A stretch of DNA of 64,000 bases from 188UL27-1 sp038526275 (GCA_038526275.1 JBCBGY010000002.1:1-64000); one strand, 5' to 3'; numbered from the stretch's first letter, positions 9,901-18,222 are shown. A program made the numbers and translations. Notes: generated by a model not told the origin, from the letters alone.

Positions 9901-10026
9901 AATGATGAATTCAGGATCCTCGAACCGGGGCAGGTTCGTGTAGGCCACATAGCCCGCAAGCAGGATCAGGATCGTGGAAACGGCCGAGATCAGCCGCTTT
10001 TCCAGCGCAAACCGTGCAAGATCCAT
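6985..10026 (-). CDS. RND-family efflux permease (HAE/AcrB type)
   Basis: Inner-membrane proton-driven efflux pump of 1013 residues, close to the usual 1000-1050. The N-terminal segment ALEKRLISAVSTILILLAGY is TM1; the TM4 proton-relay region reads GMLVDNAIVVVEG, so the first relay Asp is present and the second is Asn, which is common in divergent RND branches. Two periplasmic halves and the repeat transmembrane bundle (GMLVKNAIVLIDETD in the second half) are intact. The start ATG is 3 nt after the stop of the adaptor gene, so they form an operon. No outer-membrane factor or regulator lies beside them; the pump presumably shares one encoded elsewhere. Substrates unknown. Confidence 0.95.
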   Translation of the reverse strand: MDLARFALEKRLISAVSTILILLAGYVAYTNLPRFEDPEFIIRQAQLVTPYPGAGAEEVAEEVTEVVENAVQQLQGVKEVSSVSSPGVSMVTVEFTIAATPDRSELNQKFTQLRAKISDAQTDLPPNALSTQVYDDFGDVYALYFAVVGDGYTLTELYEYAKDLQRELVTVDGVSKVILNGVQDELIYVEYSPARLIALGLSPDSIADVLSGQNLVAPAGSIKVGPTRLELRPKSAVASTEAIGNLLISNPQTGRSFRLSDIATVKRGLVDPPDQQLFRDGRPGIGLGISNTLGGNVVNMGKAVKARMDELITERPIGIEVLPISDQSTTVEDSVNDFVLNLVVALVIVAGTLLIFMGLRSGVLMGGILLITVAGTLFGMYVFGLDMQRISLGALIIALGMLVDNAIVVVEGTLVRVQKGMQAAEAAQTVVAQTRWPLLGGTFVGLLAFSPIGFSPDNTGEYAGSLFWTIAISLLFSWLVAIWLTPYYCSLLLKPGTKSADDSEGVILRTYRGLLTRAIQVRYLTVALIVGLFLSALALFSYVPPGFFPASTRAQFVVDYTLPEGTDIEETTADILRIDEHVRTLPGVTGTNATVGDGHLRFMLIYESEDPNSAYGQILIDVESFDQIDAIRGDLQDWIDANFPEATAKVWKFVLGPGGGSKIEAQFFGPDPAVLRSLAGEAKAVMAEAGAIAIKDDWREQVQVIRPIIDTENARRLGLTQGEISSALYNHLNGSTLGVYREGEELRDIVMRPFASDRDEVADLQAVQVYSQVAGGYIPITQVVDRFALEFEAGNLRRVDRKLAIMAQGDNPPGILSGDLFDELRADIEAIELPPGYSFEWQGEFGDSQEANEGLAATMPLGFGAMILVVIFLFNAVRQPLIIWLTAPLALIGVIWGLAATNTPLEFMAILGVLSLTGMLVKNAIVLIDETDSQIAAGKARMQAVVDSAVSRVRPVVLGVLTTVLGVVPLLWDPFFKSLSVVIICGLSFATILTLIIVPTLYTIFFRVTSDET

Positions 10027-10029
10027 GGC

Positions 10030-11280
10030 CTAGCCCCCGATCTGGGTGACGGGGCGAATTTGCATACCCTCAAGGATCTGATTGACCCCCGCAGCGACGA
10101 TCGTTTCGCCTGCTTCCAGACCTTCGGTCACAATGACCCGGTCGTCGACCATATCCCCCAGATCTACGGGCCGTTTCGCCACCGCATTGTCTGCCCCGAC
10201 AACCCAGACAAAGGGTTCGCCTGCCGGGTCCGACACTAAGGCCGTCAAAGGGATCGTGAGGTCTGAGGCTTGCGTTGGTTTGGTGCTGACAACGCGGCCC
10301 ACCATGCCCGGCAGTATGAACGCCGCATCTGGTACTTCCACGGCAACCCTGCCCCTGTAGGTTTGCGTCGCCGCGTCGGCCTGGACCGAAAATTCGACGA
10401 TCTCTGAATCGAAGATCTGACCCGGCAGTGCGTCAAAGATTACCTTGTTGGTGATATCTTGCGGACCACCAGCCGTCAGCGCCGTGACATCGGGCCCCGG
10501 TACATCGAAGGCCAAGTGGACCACAGAGAGCGCCTGCAGTAACACAATCGACTGCCCGGCCTGAATGTTGGTGAAGTTTTCAATATCTCGCCGGGCCACA
10601 ATACCAGCGAAGGGCGCTTCCAGAGTGGCATCTTCAAGATTGTCCCGCGCCGTTTGCAACTGCGCTTCCAATCCACGAATGGCGGCTTCGGACGCGGCCA
10701 CATCCTCGGCCCGTCCACCCGCGCGCCCGATCCGCAATTGTTCAACCTGGGTGTTCAGATTGGCCTCGGCCACGCGCAAACTGGCTTCATCCTGCTCCAA
10801 TTGTGCTGAGGATGTGACACCGCGTTCAACCAACTGCCTGGTGCGAGCCTCTTGTTCGCGGGCTTGGGTCAGTTGCGCTTCGGCGGAAGCGACGGCCGCT
10901 TGCAACGCCGCAATCTCTTCTTCCCGTGCCCCGGCACGCAAGGCCGCAAGTTGGGCGTTGGCCTGATCGATCTGGCTTTCAAGCTGCGCAACCTGCGCCT
11001 CAAAATCCCGTGGGTCGAGTGCGGCGATCAGATCGCCTTCCGCCACTTCTGTTGCCGCTCGCGCGGGCAACTCCACCACCCGTCCGCTGACCCGGAAAGA
11101 CAGTTCAACCTCAGCGGAAGGCATCACAATTGCCGGATACGTGCGGCGCAATTCTGTCGAAGTCGCCTCCACCGTAAATACCTTGGCGGGTCGGGGCGTC
11201 GACTCTTGCCCAAAAGCCTGAGAAAGTGGCTGGAAAAACATTGCGATGGCCAGCGCCACCGCGACGCGGTTCGAATCCAT
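10030..11280 (-). CDS. RND efflux periplasmic adaptor subunit (membrane fusion protein)
   Basis: Adaptor of 416 residues linking the RND pump to an outer-membrane channel. A signal-like segment covers residues 7-24 (SLSQAFGQ follows it). A biotinyl-lipoyl half-motif precedes and follows a long alpha-helical hairpin rich in Ala, Glu and Gln (about residues 95-215), after which come the beta-barrel and membrane-proximal domains ending at LEGMQIRPV. It is the first gene of a two-gene operon. A purine-rich GGGGGG stretch lies just before the ATG, and a TTGACA hexamer on the minus strand at 11375-11380 could be its -35 element, though no clear -10 was found. Confidence 0.93.
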   Translation of the reverse strand: MDSNRVAVALAIAMFFQPLSQAFGQESTPRPAKVFTVEATSTELRRTYPAIVMPSAEVELSFRVSGRVVELPARAATEVAEGDLIAALDPRDFEAQVAQLESQIDQANAQLAALRAGAREEEIAALQAAVASAEAQLTQAREQEARTRQLVERGVTSSAQLEQDEASLRVAEANLNTQVEQLRIGRAGGRAEDVAASEAAIRGLEAQLQTARDNLEDATLEAPFAGIVARRDIENFTNIQAGQSIVLLQALSVVHLAFDVPGPDVTALTAGGPQDITNKVIFDALPGQIFDSEIVEFSVQADAATQTYRGRVAVEVPDAAFILPGMVGRVVSTKPTQASDLTIPLTALVSDPAGEPFVWVVGADNAVAKRPVDLGDMVDDRVIVTEGLEAGETIVAAGVNQILEGMQIRPVTQIGG

Positions 11281-11432
11281 AAAACCCCCCGAAAATCTAT
11301 TTCTGTCAGCCTGACACGTTGGCTGGTGAACGGCAAAAACTAATGGTGTGAAAATGCCGACAACTACGTCAAGATGTCAATTTTTGGACGAAGTTCCGTG
11401 GGATGTGGCTTCGCCGACGAAGTCCCGAACCT

Positions 11433-12212
11433 CTAAATCGGTATAGCTAAAAGATCGACATGTCCCACCACATGCCGTGCCGTGTGATCCTTACGAGCGG
11501 ATAGCCACTTGACCAATGTGCTTTCCGGAACCCCGTCAAGATCGCGCGCCGCCTGAACGTAGCCGTCCAGCAAGGCGGCGATCAGTTCACCATCGCGTTC
11601 GGCGGTAAGCTCCCAAGGCGTCGTCGCTAGCTCCACCTGATAGCCGAGGCGTTCCAGTTCTTCTGCAAGAACGCGGCCAGCATCTGGCCCTGCCGCCGGA
11701 CCGCCCAATCCTTTGTCGCGGCATTGATGGGTCCGGAAGGCGTGCACCAAAAGGTCGTCGTCGGGATGGGTCGGCTCAAACGACAAAAGGCCATCGAACG
11801 TGAGGCAAGACAGGATCGGCAGACGATCCTTGACCAACCGGGCCGCGAAGGCCCGGATCCAGTCGGCGTTGGCCAAATCGAACAGGGCTGTTGCCGTGAC
11901 CAAGCTGGTCGTCGGTGGCCAGGGGCTGAGGTCAAGCGACAGGTCGACCAAACGGGTTTCGGCGGCCTGCAGGGTTTGGCCGGCGACCGCCAGGCAGGCC
12001 GCGTCGCCATCAACCAGCACCCATCGGGTTTCCGAAGGGAACTGAACCGCAAAAGCCCGCGCTGCCGCCCCAGTCCCTGCCCCCAGATCACAGACCAAGG
12101 GTGCGGATTGCCCGCCCAAAAGCGCTCCGGCCTTGGCAATCAGATCCGTAGAACGCGCGCGGCCATCAGCCGGTTCTCGCAAGGCGAGCCACGACGGGTC
12201 GAAACCGGCCAC
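11433..12212 (-). CDS. Class I SAM-dependent methyltransferase
   Basis: Methyltransferase of about 259 residues with the AdoMet motif I VCDLGAGTGAAAR near residue 45, an acidic residue (LVDGD) closing strand beta-2, and a downstream ATALFDLANADW segment. A GTG start at 12212 is preferred: it lies 2 nt beyond the stop of the pterin-synthase-like gene with GAGG upstream. An ATG at 12245 would overlap that gene by 31 nt. It is third in a tight run with a pterin-synthase-like protein and a medium-chain dehydrogenase. The acceptor is unknown; the context suggests a pterin-like or sugar-linked small molecule. Confidence 0.8.
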   Translation of the reverse strand: MAGFDPSWLALREPADGRARSTDLIAKAGALLGGQSAPLVCDLGAGTGAAARAFAVQFPSETRWVLVDGDAACLAVAGQTLQAAETRLVDLSLDLSPWPPTTSLVTATALFDLANADWIRAFAARLVKDRLPILSCLTFDGLLSFEPTHPDDDLLVHAFRTHQCRDKGLGGPAAGPDAGRVLAEELERLGYQVELATTPWELTAERDGELIAALLDGYVQAARDLDGVPESTLVKWLSARKDHTARHVVGHVDLLAIPI

Positions 12213-12214
12213 AA

Positions 12215-12622
12215 TCAGCCCTCGGCCACAGGCCCTTCGAACCAAGCCCGCGCCACATGGCTTTCATTCAGGTTGACGCGAATGCTGGACAGTTCCTTTG
12301 CGTCTTCGCCTAGCTTTCCGGCCAGAACATCATCGCGGATCGCTTTGAAGATGTGGTGGGCCAGCACCTCGGTCGTGCTGCGACGGCCATCAAAAATGTC
12401 CAGATCATCCAGGTTGCGGTAGTCGAGCGGTTTCAGAACGCGGCGGAGCGCCTCCGACGCAAGGCCGATATCCACGACGATGTCGTTTTCGGTCAGGCTC
12501 TCGCGGAAGAAGGCCACGTCGATCACAAAGGTCGCACCGTGCAGGCCTTGGGCCGGGCCAAACGCCTCGCCGGGCAGCGAGTGGGCGATCATGACATGGT
12601 CTCGGACTTCAACGGCAAACAT
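12215..12622 (-). CDS. 6-pyruvoyl-tetrahydropterin synthase/QueD-like protein with altered active site
   Basis: Protein of 135 residues in the PTPS/6-carboxytetrahydropterin synthase fold. The first metal-ligand region is recognisable (HVMIAHSL, residues 9-16), but the usual Cys-containing loop and His-Gly-His motif read FGPAQGLHGATF: the catalytic Cys is absent and the last zinc His is Ala. The Glu-Ser-His near the C-terminus (NLNESHVA) is kept. So QueD activity is doubtful and a related reaction on a pterin or dihydroneopterin-like substrate is more likely. The start at 12622 has AAGGAGAT in front; 16 nt separate it from the upstream dehydrogenase stop. The same variant occurs, to my recollection, in a conserved cluster with dehydrogenase, methyltransferase and RibD_C genes in other bacteria. 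Confidence 0.78.
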   Translation of the reverse strand: MFAVEVRDHVMIAHSLPGEAFGPAQGLHGATFVIDVAFFRESLTENDIVVDIGLASEALRRVLKPLDYRNLDDLDIFDGRRSTTEVLAHHIFKAIRDDVLAGKLGEDAKELSSIRVNLNESHVARAWFEGPVAEG

Positions 12623-12638
12623 GGGATCTCCTTTGGCC

Positions 12639-13592
12639 TCAATCGTATTTGATGCGATGGCAGAGCGTGTCAGGGGATGCAAGGATCGCCCCATACTCCG
12701 CCGCGATATGGCGAAACAGCGTCTCCCCAGAGATCAACGCGTCGAGCCGGTCATCGGCCAGCAAGGCCAATGCCGTCTCGATCCTGCGGCGGTAATTCCA
12801 GCGTGGGGCCCGATCTGGCGGAAGCTGGCCCACCTGGGACCCGATCAACTGCAAACGCTTGCTGTGAAAGGCCCCGCCCAGCGGGATGGGTATCGAGCCT
12901 GAGCCATACCAACTGGCCTCAACCACGCGAGCTTCTTGCCCTGCCGCGGCGAGCGCAGTCGCCAAGCCCGCCGCGGACGCGCTGGCATGGATGACAACAT
13001 CGCAATCGGTTGGTGTTTCGGCAGGCGACGCGAACGCGCAGCCCAGTTGCTGGGCAAGGGACGCTCGGCTGTAGTTGATGTCGACAAGCGTGACGTTTGC
13101 GCCAGGCAACCGGCCACAAAGATAAGCCACAAGCGAACCGACGACCCCTGCCCCAATGACAGCGATCCGGTCCCCTGCGCTGGCACCACTGTCCCACAGC
13201 ACGTTGAGCGCGGTTTCCATATTGGCGGCCAAGATGGCTCGCTCCGGCGGAACAGAATTGGGCACCGGAACAAGCGCGGTGTCAGGTAAGCAATGCGCCG
13301 TTTGGTGAGGCGCCAGGGCAAAAGCGATTTGACCGATTGATGGCCCTTGCACCTGTCTGACAACAGCGGCGTAGCCGTATTTGACCGGGAAGGGGAAATC
13401 GCCTTCCTGGAAGGGCGCGCGCATCCGGTGGACTTCGCTTTCTGGCACCCGCCCTTCAAAGACCAGGCGTTCCGTACCTCGACTGATCCCACTGAAAAGG
13501 GTCGTGACCAAGATGCCGTCTCCGGCGAGATCCCCTGGCCGCACCTCCGCTGTCGAAGGTGCGACACACCACAACGCCTCCGTCTGGGTCAC
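12639..13592 (-). CDS. Medium-chain dehydrogenase/reductase, zinc-independent type
   Basis: NAD(P)-dependent oxidoreductase of 317 residues. The N-terminus contains the family segment LFSGISRGTERLVFEG and APFQEGDFPFPVKYGY, and the cofactor-binding Rossmann motif VIGAGVVGSLVAYLCG is near residues 143-158. The structural and catalytic zinc ligands of alcohol dehydrogenases are not present. The start is a GTG at 13592. This MDR subfamily is one I associate with loci that also hold a PTPS-like protein, a methyltransferase and a RibD_C reductase; the first two follow immediately here. Substrate not known. Confidence 0.82.
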   Translation of the reverse strand: MTQTEALWCVAPSTAEVRPGDLAGDGILVTTLFSGISRGTERLVFEGRVPESEVHRMRAPFQEGDFPFPVKYGYAAVVRQVQGPSIGQIAFALAPHQTAHCLPDTALVPVPNSVPPERAILAANMETALNVLWDSGASAGDRIAVIGAGVVGSLVAYLCGRLPGANVTLVDINYSRASLAQQLGCAFASPAETPTDCDVVIHASASAAGLATALAAAGQEARVVEASWYGSGSIPIPLGGAFHSKRLQLIGSQVGQLPPDRAPRWNYRRRIETALALLADDRLDALISGETLFRHIAAEYGAILASPDTLCHRIKYD

Positions 13593-13708
13593 ACCCGGTC
13601 ACCCGGCGGCATATCATTCGATCTATCGGCCATGGCTCCCCTGCCCGTCTCCGGATGGGCATATAGATCGGAGGACGGGGGAAAGAAAGCGCGGCCTGTC
13701 TTGTGGCC

Positions 13709-14527
13709 TTAGCGGTTTGCCGCTTGTTTTGGGTTCGCGCTTACGTTGCCTGAGCGGATCAGATCGGCGAAAGGCTTAAAGACACCCGGTGCTCCGGCTA
13801 ATATGGAACCAGTCTTTTCGGGCTGCTCGGCTGGATCAAGCCCCTCTACCCGTGCACCGCTGGCGCGGAGCAGAACCAGACCGGCGGCGACGTCCCAAGG
13901 TTGCAGGCGCCTTTCCCAGAATCCGTCCAACCGCCCTGCCGCGACATAGGCAAGGTCCAGCGCTGCGGCCCCCATCCGGCGAACGCCAGCGCAATGGGGC
14001 ATGAGCCGCGCGATCTCTGCCGCGTGATCGTCTATGTTCGGCAAGGTGCCGAAGGGAATACCCGTGCCGAAAAGAGCGCCGTCCAGTTGGGCGGTGTCGC
14101 TTACGTCCGCAGGTCGCCCGTTGACGGTGACCGCACCACCACGCGCGGCCGCAAATGTTTCGCCGTGGATCGGATCGTGAACGACCCCCATCACGCGCTG
14201 GCCGTCAATCTCCAGGGCGATCGAAACGGCCCAAACCGGAACACCACGCAAAAAGTTGGTGGTTCCGTCGAGCGGATCCACAATCCACACGCGACCATTT
14301 TCAGCCGGAGCCAGTCCGGTCTCCTCTCCTAACCAACCATCTTCGCACTGGGCCAACAGCCGTCGACGCAGATGCTGCTCTGCCGCGATATCGGCTTCAG
14401 AGACGAACTCTCCTGGAGCCTTTTGCGCCCCGACCAGATCGCCTCGCCCCTTCCAATACTTGATGAGAATCTCCCCGGCCTCTTCAGCGGCGGCGCGGGC
14501 CAGGTCAAGGTCTTTGCATCCTGTCAT
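13709..14527 (-). CDS. Inositol-monophosphatase-family phosphatase
   Basis: Mg2+-dependent phosphatase of 272 residues. The metal-binding residues are visible: Glu in WLGEETG (near residue 70), the WIVDPLDGTTNFLRG signature, and the C-terminal QPWDVAAG. Members hydrolyse inositol phosphates, 3'-phosphoadenosine phosphates, histidinol phosphate or sugar phosphates, and the sequence does not distinguish them. It lies upstream of the MDR/PTPS/methyltransferase run with a 116-nt gap in the same direction, so co-transcription is possible but not certain; it also follows the betaine permease by 78 nt. Confidence 0.9.
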   Translation of the reverse strand: MTGCKDLDLARAAAEEAGEILIKYWKGRGDLVGAQKAPGEFVSEADIAAEQHLRRRLLAQCEDGWLGEETGLAPAENGRVWIVDPLDGTTNFLRGVPVWAVSIALEIDGQRVMGVVHDPIHGETFAAARGGAVTVNGRPADVSDTAQLDGALFGTGIPFGTLPNIDDHAAEIARLMPHCAGVRRMGAAALDLAYVAAGRLDGFWERRLQPWDVAAGLVLLRASGARVEGLDPAEQPEKTGSILAGAPGVFKPFADLIRSGNVSANPKQAANR

Positions 14528-14605
14528 GGGCGCACTCTTCTTTCACCCGCGCTGAGAGGCAAGGCCTGACTTTAGGTCAAAGCGTAGCGCCGCCGAACGG
14601 TGAGA

Positions 14606-16147
14606 TCAGTTGCGCTGACCTTGGACAATCCGGTCCAGGATCATCGCACAGAAGAGGATGGCAAAGCCTGCCAGAATACCCTGCCCGACATTCGCATATT
14701 GCAGAGCTTCCAGAACGTCTTCGCCCAGTCCTTTGGCCCCGATCAGCGACGCAACCACCACCATTGCAAGGGATAGCATGATCGTTTGATTGATCCCGGC
14801 GCGGATGGAGGGTGCGGCCAGTGGCAGATCAACTTTGGTCAACAAGTACCATTTGCTGGCGCCGAAACTGACGGCGGCCTCTCGCACACTTTCCGGAACG
14901 CCGCGCAGGCCCAGAACCGTCAGGCGCACAACGGGCGTGCCGCCGAAGATCATGGTCGTTACAACGGCAGCCGGTTTGCCGGTGCCGAAGAAGGCAATCA
15001 CGGGGATCATGAATACGAAGGCTGGCATCGTCTGCATGAAGTCCATGATCGGTTGGATGAATGAATAAAACCGTGGACGGCGGGCCGCATACATGCCGAT
15101 TGGGATGCCGATGATGATCGACAGGCACGCCGCTGTTCCCAAGAGCGCCAGGGTTGTCATGGCTTTTTCCCAGAAGCCCAAGAGCCCCATATAGGCCAGG
15201 AACGCGCCGGAATAGATCGCCATGCGAACGCCAGCGGTGAGCCATGTCAGCAAGATGATGAGGGACGCAATGACGATCCAGGGTGTACTGACGAAGATCA
15301 GTTCCAGCGCATCGAGCACCAGCCTGATGCAATAAGTGATGCCGTCGAACAGTGCTTCTCCATTCAGCACCGCCCAATTGAAGAAGGCCTCGACGCCATC
15401 GATGCTGACAAGGCGGAAAGACGGATCTGTCGGAAAGCCGCTGAGCAAGGCGAAGCGATCAGGGAAACTGTAGTGGACCATGGCCACGGCAATCAGCAGG
15501 ACCATAAACCCAGCGCTGAACACGATCTGAGATACGGGCATACCGGACCGGATGGTGCGATCCGAAAGCCATTCGGAAAACCGGGCTTCGAGCGCCCAAT
15601 TCGCAACAACGGCTTGCGCGCCTTTCGCCAGCAACAGAATGACAAGGCCGGTCAAGGCGATGCTTGGTCCCTGCTCTGCCAGCGCCTGCGCTTCGGCCCG
15701 GATCCCATCGATATTGGCCTCCAGCCCATCGACCGCCCGTTGGAACGCATCCACCCGGTCTGAACCATTTTCGACGGCAGCCGCGAGTTGCTGACGCCGC
15801 AGTTCGAGTGTTCCTTCAATTGAGGCAATACGCTCCATCGCGTCGGCTGCCAGATCGCCGAATAGGCCCCGCGCAATTTGCACGAAGGCAATGGCTTCGA
15901 GGATCAGGAAGCTGAGCGCCCAAGACCAAAGGCCCCGCGCGGCGAACCAGATCGGGCCAAAGAGCCCGGCCATCAGGTTGAATGTGGGTGTAAAGCGGGC
16001 TGACGCGCCCACCTTGTCGAAATTGGCTATGTAGTAGTCGGGGTTCGTTCGCACGAACGTCCGGATATTGTCCTTCCGTTCCTGTGCATAAGCAATAGCG
16101 GCTGCGCTTTCCGTATCTTCCAGCGGGTTGATGCGTTCGTCCTTCAT
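14606..16147 (-). CDS. proW: Glycine/proline-betaine ABC permease (ProW-like) with N-terminal extension
   Basis: Inner-membrane permease of about 513 residues, roughly 200 longer than ordinary ProW. From about residue 300 it is a standard binding-protein-dependent permease with GTAACLSIIIGIPIGM, MQTMPAFVFMIPVIAFFG and a cytoplasmic coupling loop GVPESVREAAVSFGASKW. Before this come a region near residues 25-90 resembling DUF2628-type membrane segments (YIANFDKV ... FNLMAGLFGPIWFAARGLW), a hydrophilic Ala/Glu-rich coiled coil (about 95-150) and extra membrane segments. The start at 16147 has GGGGGG upstream and is 10 nt after the ATPase stop; an earlier in-frame start at 16180 would overlap that gene. 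Third gene of the binding protein-ATPase-permease operon. Confidence 0.9.
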   Translation of the reverse strand: MKDERINPLEDTESAAAIAYAQERKDNIRTFVRTNPDYYIANFDKVGASARFTPTFNLMAGLFGPIWFAARGLWSWALSFLILEAIAFVQIARGLFGDLAADAMERIASIEGTLELRRQQLAAAVENGSDRVDAFQRAVDGLEANIDGIRAEAQALAEQGPSIALTGLVILLLAKGAQAVVANWALEARFSEWLSDRTIRSGMPVSQIVFSAGFMVLLIAVAMVHYSFPDRFALLSGFPTDPSFRLVSIDGVEAFFNWAVLNGEALFDGITYCIRLVLDALELIFVSTPWIVIASLIILLTWLTAGVRMAIYSGAFLAYMGLLGFWEKAMTTLALLGTAACLSIIIGIPIGMYAARRPRFYSFIQPIMDFMQTMPAFVFMIPVIAFFGTGKPAAVVTTMIFGGTPVVRLTVLGLRGVPESVREAAVSFGASKWYLLTKVDLPLAAPSIRAGINQTIMLSLAMVVVASLIGAKGLGEDVLEALQYANVGQGILAGFAILFCAMILDRIVQGQRN

Positions 16148-16157
16148 AAGCCCCCCT

Positions 16158-17198
16158 TTAGGACACTTCGGTTCCTTCAATCACCGTGCGCAGCAGGTCG
16201 GCCCGTGTGATCACCCCTACATCGGCCCCGTTGTCTGCTACCAGGATCGGGCTGTCATCTTCGATAGCCAGGTTGATCAGGTTGCTGAGCGTTTCATCGC
16301 TTTGCACACGCGGTGCGTCTGCTGGCAAAGCGCCGCCGTTGAGTGGCTGCATGACAGCCTTGGCATGCACGACCTTGAGGCGTGAGATCCCAGCAACGAA
16401 GTCGGCCACGTAATCATCGGCGGGGTGCATCACGATATCTTCGGCTGTACCGACCTGCACCATTTGGCCGTCGCGCATGATTGCAATCCGGTCACCGATC
16501 CGCACGGCTTCATCCAGGTCGTGGGTGATAAACACCGTCGTTTTCTTGAGGATCTTCGAAAGCCGAATGAACTCATCCTGCAACTGACGACGGATCAATG
16601 GGTCTAGCGCAGAGAATGGTTCGTCCATAAGCAACACGTCGGGATTGGCGGCCAGAGCCCGCGCCAAGCCCACCCGTTGCTGCATACCACCCGAAAGTTC
16701 GTGGGCGAACTTTGACCCCCAGGCGCCAAGTTCCACGATATCCAGAATGGCGGCGGCCTGGCGCATCCGTTCGTTCTTGGCCACCTGCCGGATTTCCAGG
16801 GGCATGGCGACGTTATCCAGAACCGAGCGATGCGGCATCAGAGCGAAGTTCTGGAAGACCATGCCGATTTTCTGGTTACGGAAATTCTGCAGATCTTTCG
16901 GGGCCAGCGCCATCACATCCGTGCCTTCGATCTGGATGGTGCCTGCCGTGGGCTCCAGAAGACGGTTGAAATGGCGGACCAAGGTGGACTTGCCGCTGCC
17001 GGACAAGCCCATGACGCAGAAGATCTCACCCCGATTTACGGAAAGGCTGACATCGGCCACACCGACAACCGCGTTGAATTCCTCCAGAACCTGCGCCTTG
17101 GTCAATCCACGGTCGCGGATGGCTTTTAGCGCGGCCTCTGGCTTGGCGCCAAAGATCTTCCAGACATTCGAGATTTCAATGACGGTTTCAGCGGTCAT
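16158..17198 (-). CDS. proV: Glycine/proline-betaine ABC ATPase (ProV-like) with CBS region
   Basis: ATP-hydrolysing subunit of 346 residues. Walker A is GLSGSGKST, the ABC signature HELSGGMQQRVGLARAL, Walker B VLLMDEPFSALD, and the C-terminal 80 residues form a CBS-like sensor (DSPILVADNGADVGVITRADLL), which in OpuA/ProV proteins reports ionic strength. The pre-Walker segment with an insertion before SVNRGEIFCVMG is typical of this family. ATG at 17198 was chosen because an upstream GTG at 17234 lies in the hairpin between this gene and the binding-protein gene. It imports an osmoprotectant, choline or a related quaternary amine. Confidence 0.93.
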   Translation of the reverse strand: MTAETVIEISNVWKIFGAKPEAALKAIRDRGLTKAQVLEEFNAVVGVADVSLSVNRGEIFCVMGLSGSGKSTLVRHFNRLLEPTAGTIQIEGTDVMALAPKDLQNFRNQKIGMVFQNFALMPHRSVLDNVAMPLEIRQVAKNERMRQAAAILDIVELGAWGSKFAHELSGGMQQRVGLARALAANPDVLLMDEPFSALDPLIRRQLQDEFIRLSKILKKTTVFITHDLDEAVRIGDRIAIMRDGQMVQVGTAEDIVMHPADDYVADFVAGISRLKVVHAKAVMQPLNGGALPADAPRVQSDETLSNLINLAIEDDSPILVADNGADVGVITRADLLRTVIEGTEVS

Positions 17199-17217
17199 GG
17201 ACGGGCGCCCCTGCCTG

Positions 17218-17254
17218 AAAAAATGTAGCAACACCAGCGAACCGCCAGTGTTGC
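17218..17254 (-). terminator. Stem-loop with T-run between binding-protein and ATPase genes
   Basis: On the minus strand a 12-bp stem (two G-T wobbles) with a 3-nt loop spans 17254-17228 and is followed by six T residues at 17223-17218. It sits immediately after the binding-protein stop at 17263 and before the ATPase start at 17198, so it may act as an attenuator giving more binding protein than ATPase and permease. Confidence 0.7.
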
Positions 17255-17262
17255 ATTGAGAC

Positions 17263-18222
17263 TTACAGGCCTAGCATAGAGTCAACGCGATCCGAGTTTG
17301 CGGCCACCCATTCAGCAGCGGCATCGGCCGGATCGCGACCCTGGGCGCTGATTTCGTAGGCAAGTCCGCTCACATCGTCAGCGGTTAACGCAAAGTTTGC
17401 GAAGAACTCGGCGATGGCTGGCGAGCGATCAACCAGCGAATTCGACCAGGCGATCTGCACTTCTTTCAAGGCGTCCTTGGTGGCGACGTTGGATTTGTCA
17501 TACCAATCGGCATCGTCCGATGGTTGCACCATGACGTACTTTGCCGGGTCGAACGTTGGCTCGGTCAGCATCTCGACGTCGAACATGAACCAAACGGCGT
17601 GCGGCTTGTAGCAATAGAATGCATAGCCTTCGCCCTTGGCGACCGAGTCCTTGATCCGTGCGGTCTTCACTGCTTCTTCGGCGCGGATCGGCTCGATGAA
17701 ATCGAGCAAGCCATAATCCCGAACCTTGACCTCATTCACATTGGCCGAGGCCCAGCCGGGCGCGCCTATCCACATTTCGCCTTTGCCATTGCCGTCGCTG
17801 TCCATCAGCGCCGCCACGTCAGGGCGACCCAGATCCGCGATATCGGTAATGTTGTTGGCTTCGCCAAAGTCTTTGGTGACGCAGAAACCTTGGTTCCCTT
17901 CATACGGATTGGAAGACAAGGTGACCGTACCTGCTTCATCCACATATTTCTTCGTGAAGCTCTCCTGGTTTGGCAGCCAAACGTCAGGGTGCACATCAAT
18001 GTCGCCCTTCCCCTGATCCATGGCCTGGAAGATCGTGGCATTGTTGCCCGGCACATATTCCACCGTGCCACCGATCCGTGTGGTTACGATTTCCCCCAAA
18101 ACATGCGCAATTGCCTGCGCGCCGGTCCAGGACGGCACACCGATCTTTACCTCTTCCGCGAAGGCCGGTGCACTGATCGCCCCGACAATCGCTGCACTGA
18201 TCAAAGTGGTTCTCAATGTCAT
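17263..18222 (-). CDS. proX: Glycine-betaine/choline-type ABC solute-binding protein (OpuAC family)
   Basis: Periplasmic receptor of 319 residues, with a Sec signal peptide ending at ISAPAFA-EE near residue 22. The OpuAC fold is shown by VKIGVPSWTGAQAIAHVL, the DIDVHPDVWLPN segment and several conserved Trp and Tyr residues (WIGAPGWASANV, YCYKPHAVWFMF) that would form the aromatic cage for a quaternary ammonium group. A purine-rich GGGGAG precedes the ATG. It is first in the operon and drives the specificity of the importer; glycine betaine, proline betaine or choline are all possible. Confidence 0.92.
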   Translation of the reverse strand: MTLRTTLISAAIVGAISAPAFAEEVKIGVPSWTGAQAIAHVLGEIVTTRIGGTVEYVPGNNATIFQAMDQGKGDIDVHPDVWLPNQESFTKKYVDEAGTVTLSSNPYEGNQGFCVTKDFGEANNITDIADLGRPDVAALMDSDGNGKGEMWIGAPGWASANVNEVKVRDYGLLDFIEPIRAEEAVKTARIKDSVAKGEGYAFYCYKPHAVWFMFDVEMLTEPTFDPAKYVMVQPSDDADWYDKSNVATKDALKEVQIAWSNSLVDRSPAIAEFFANFALTADDVSGLAYEISAQGRDPADAAAEWVAANSDRVDSMLGL

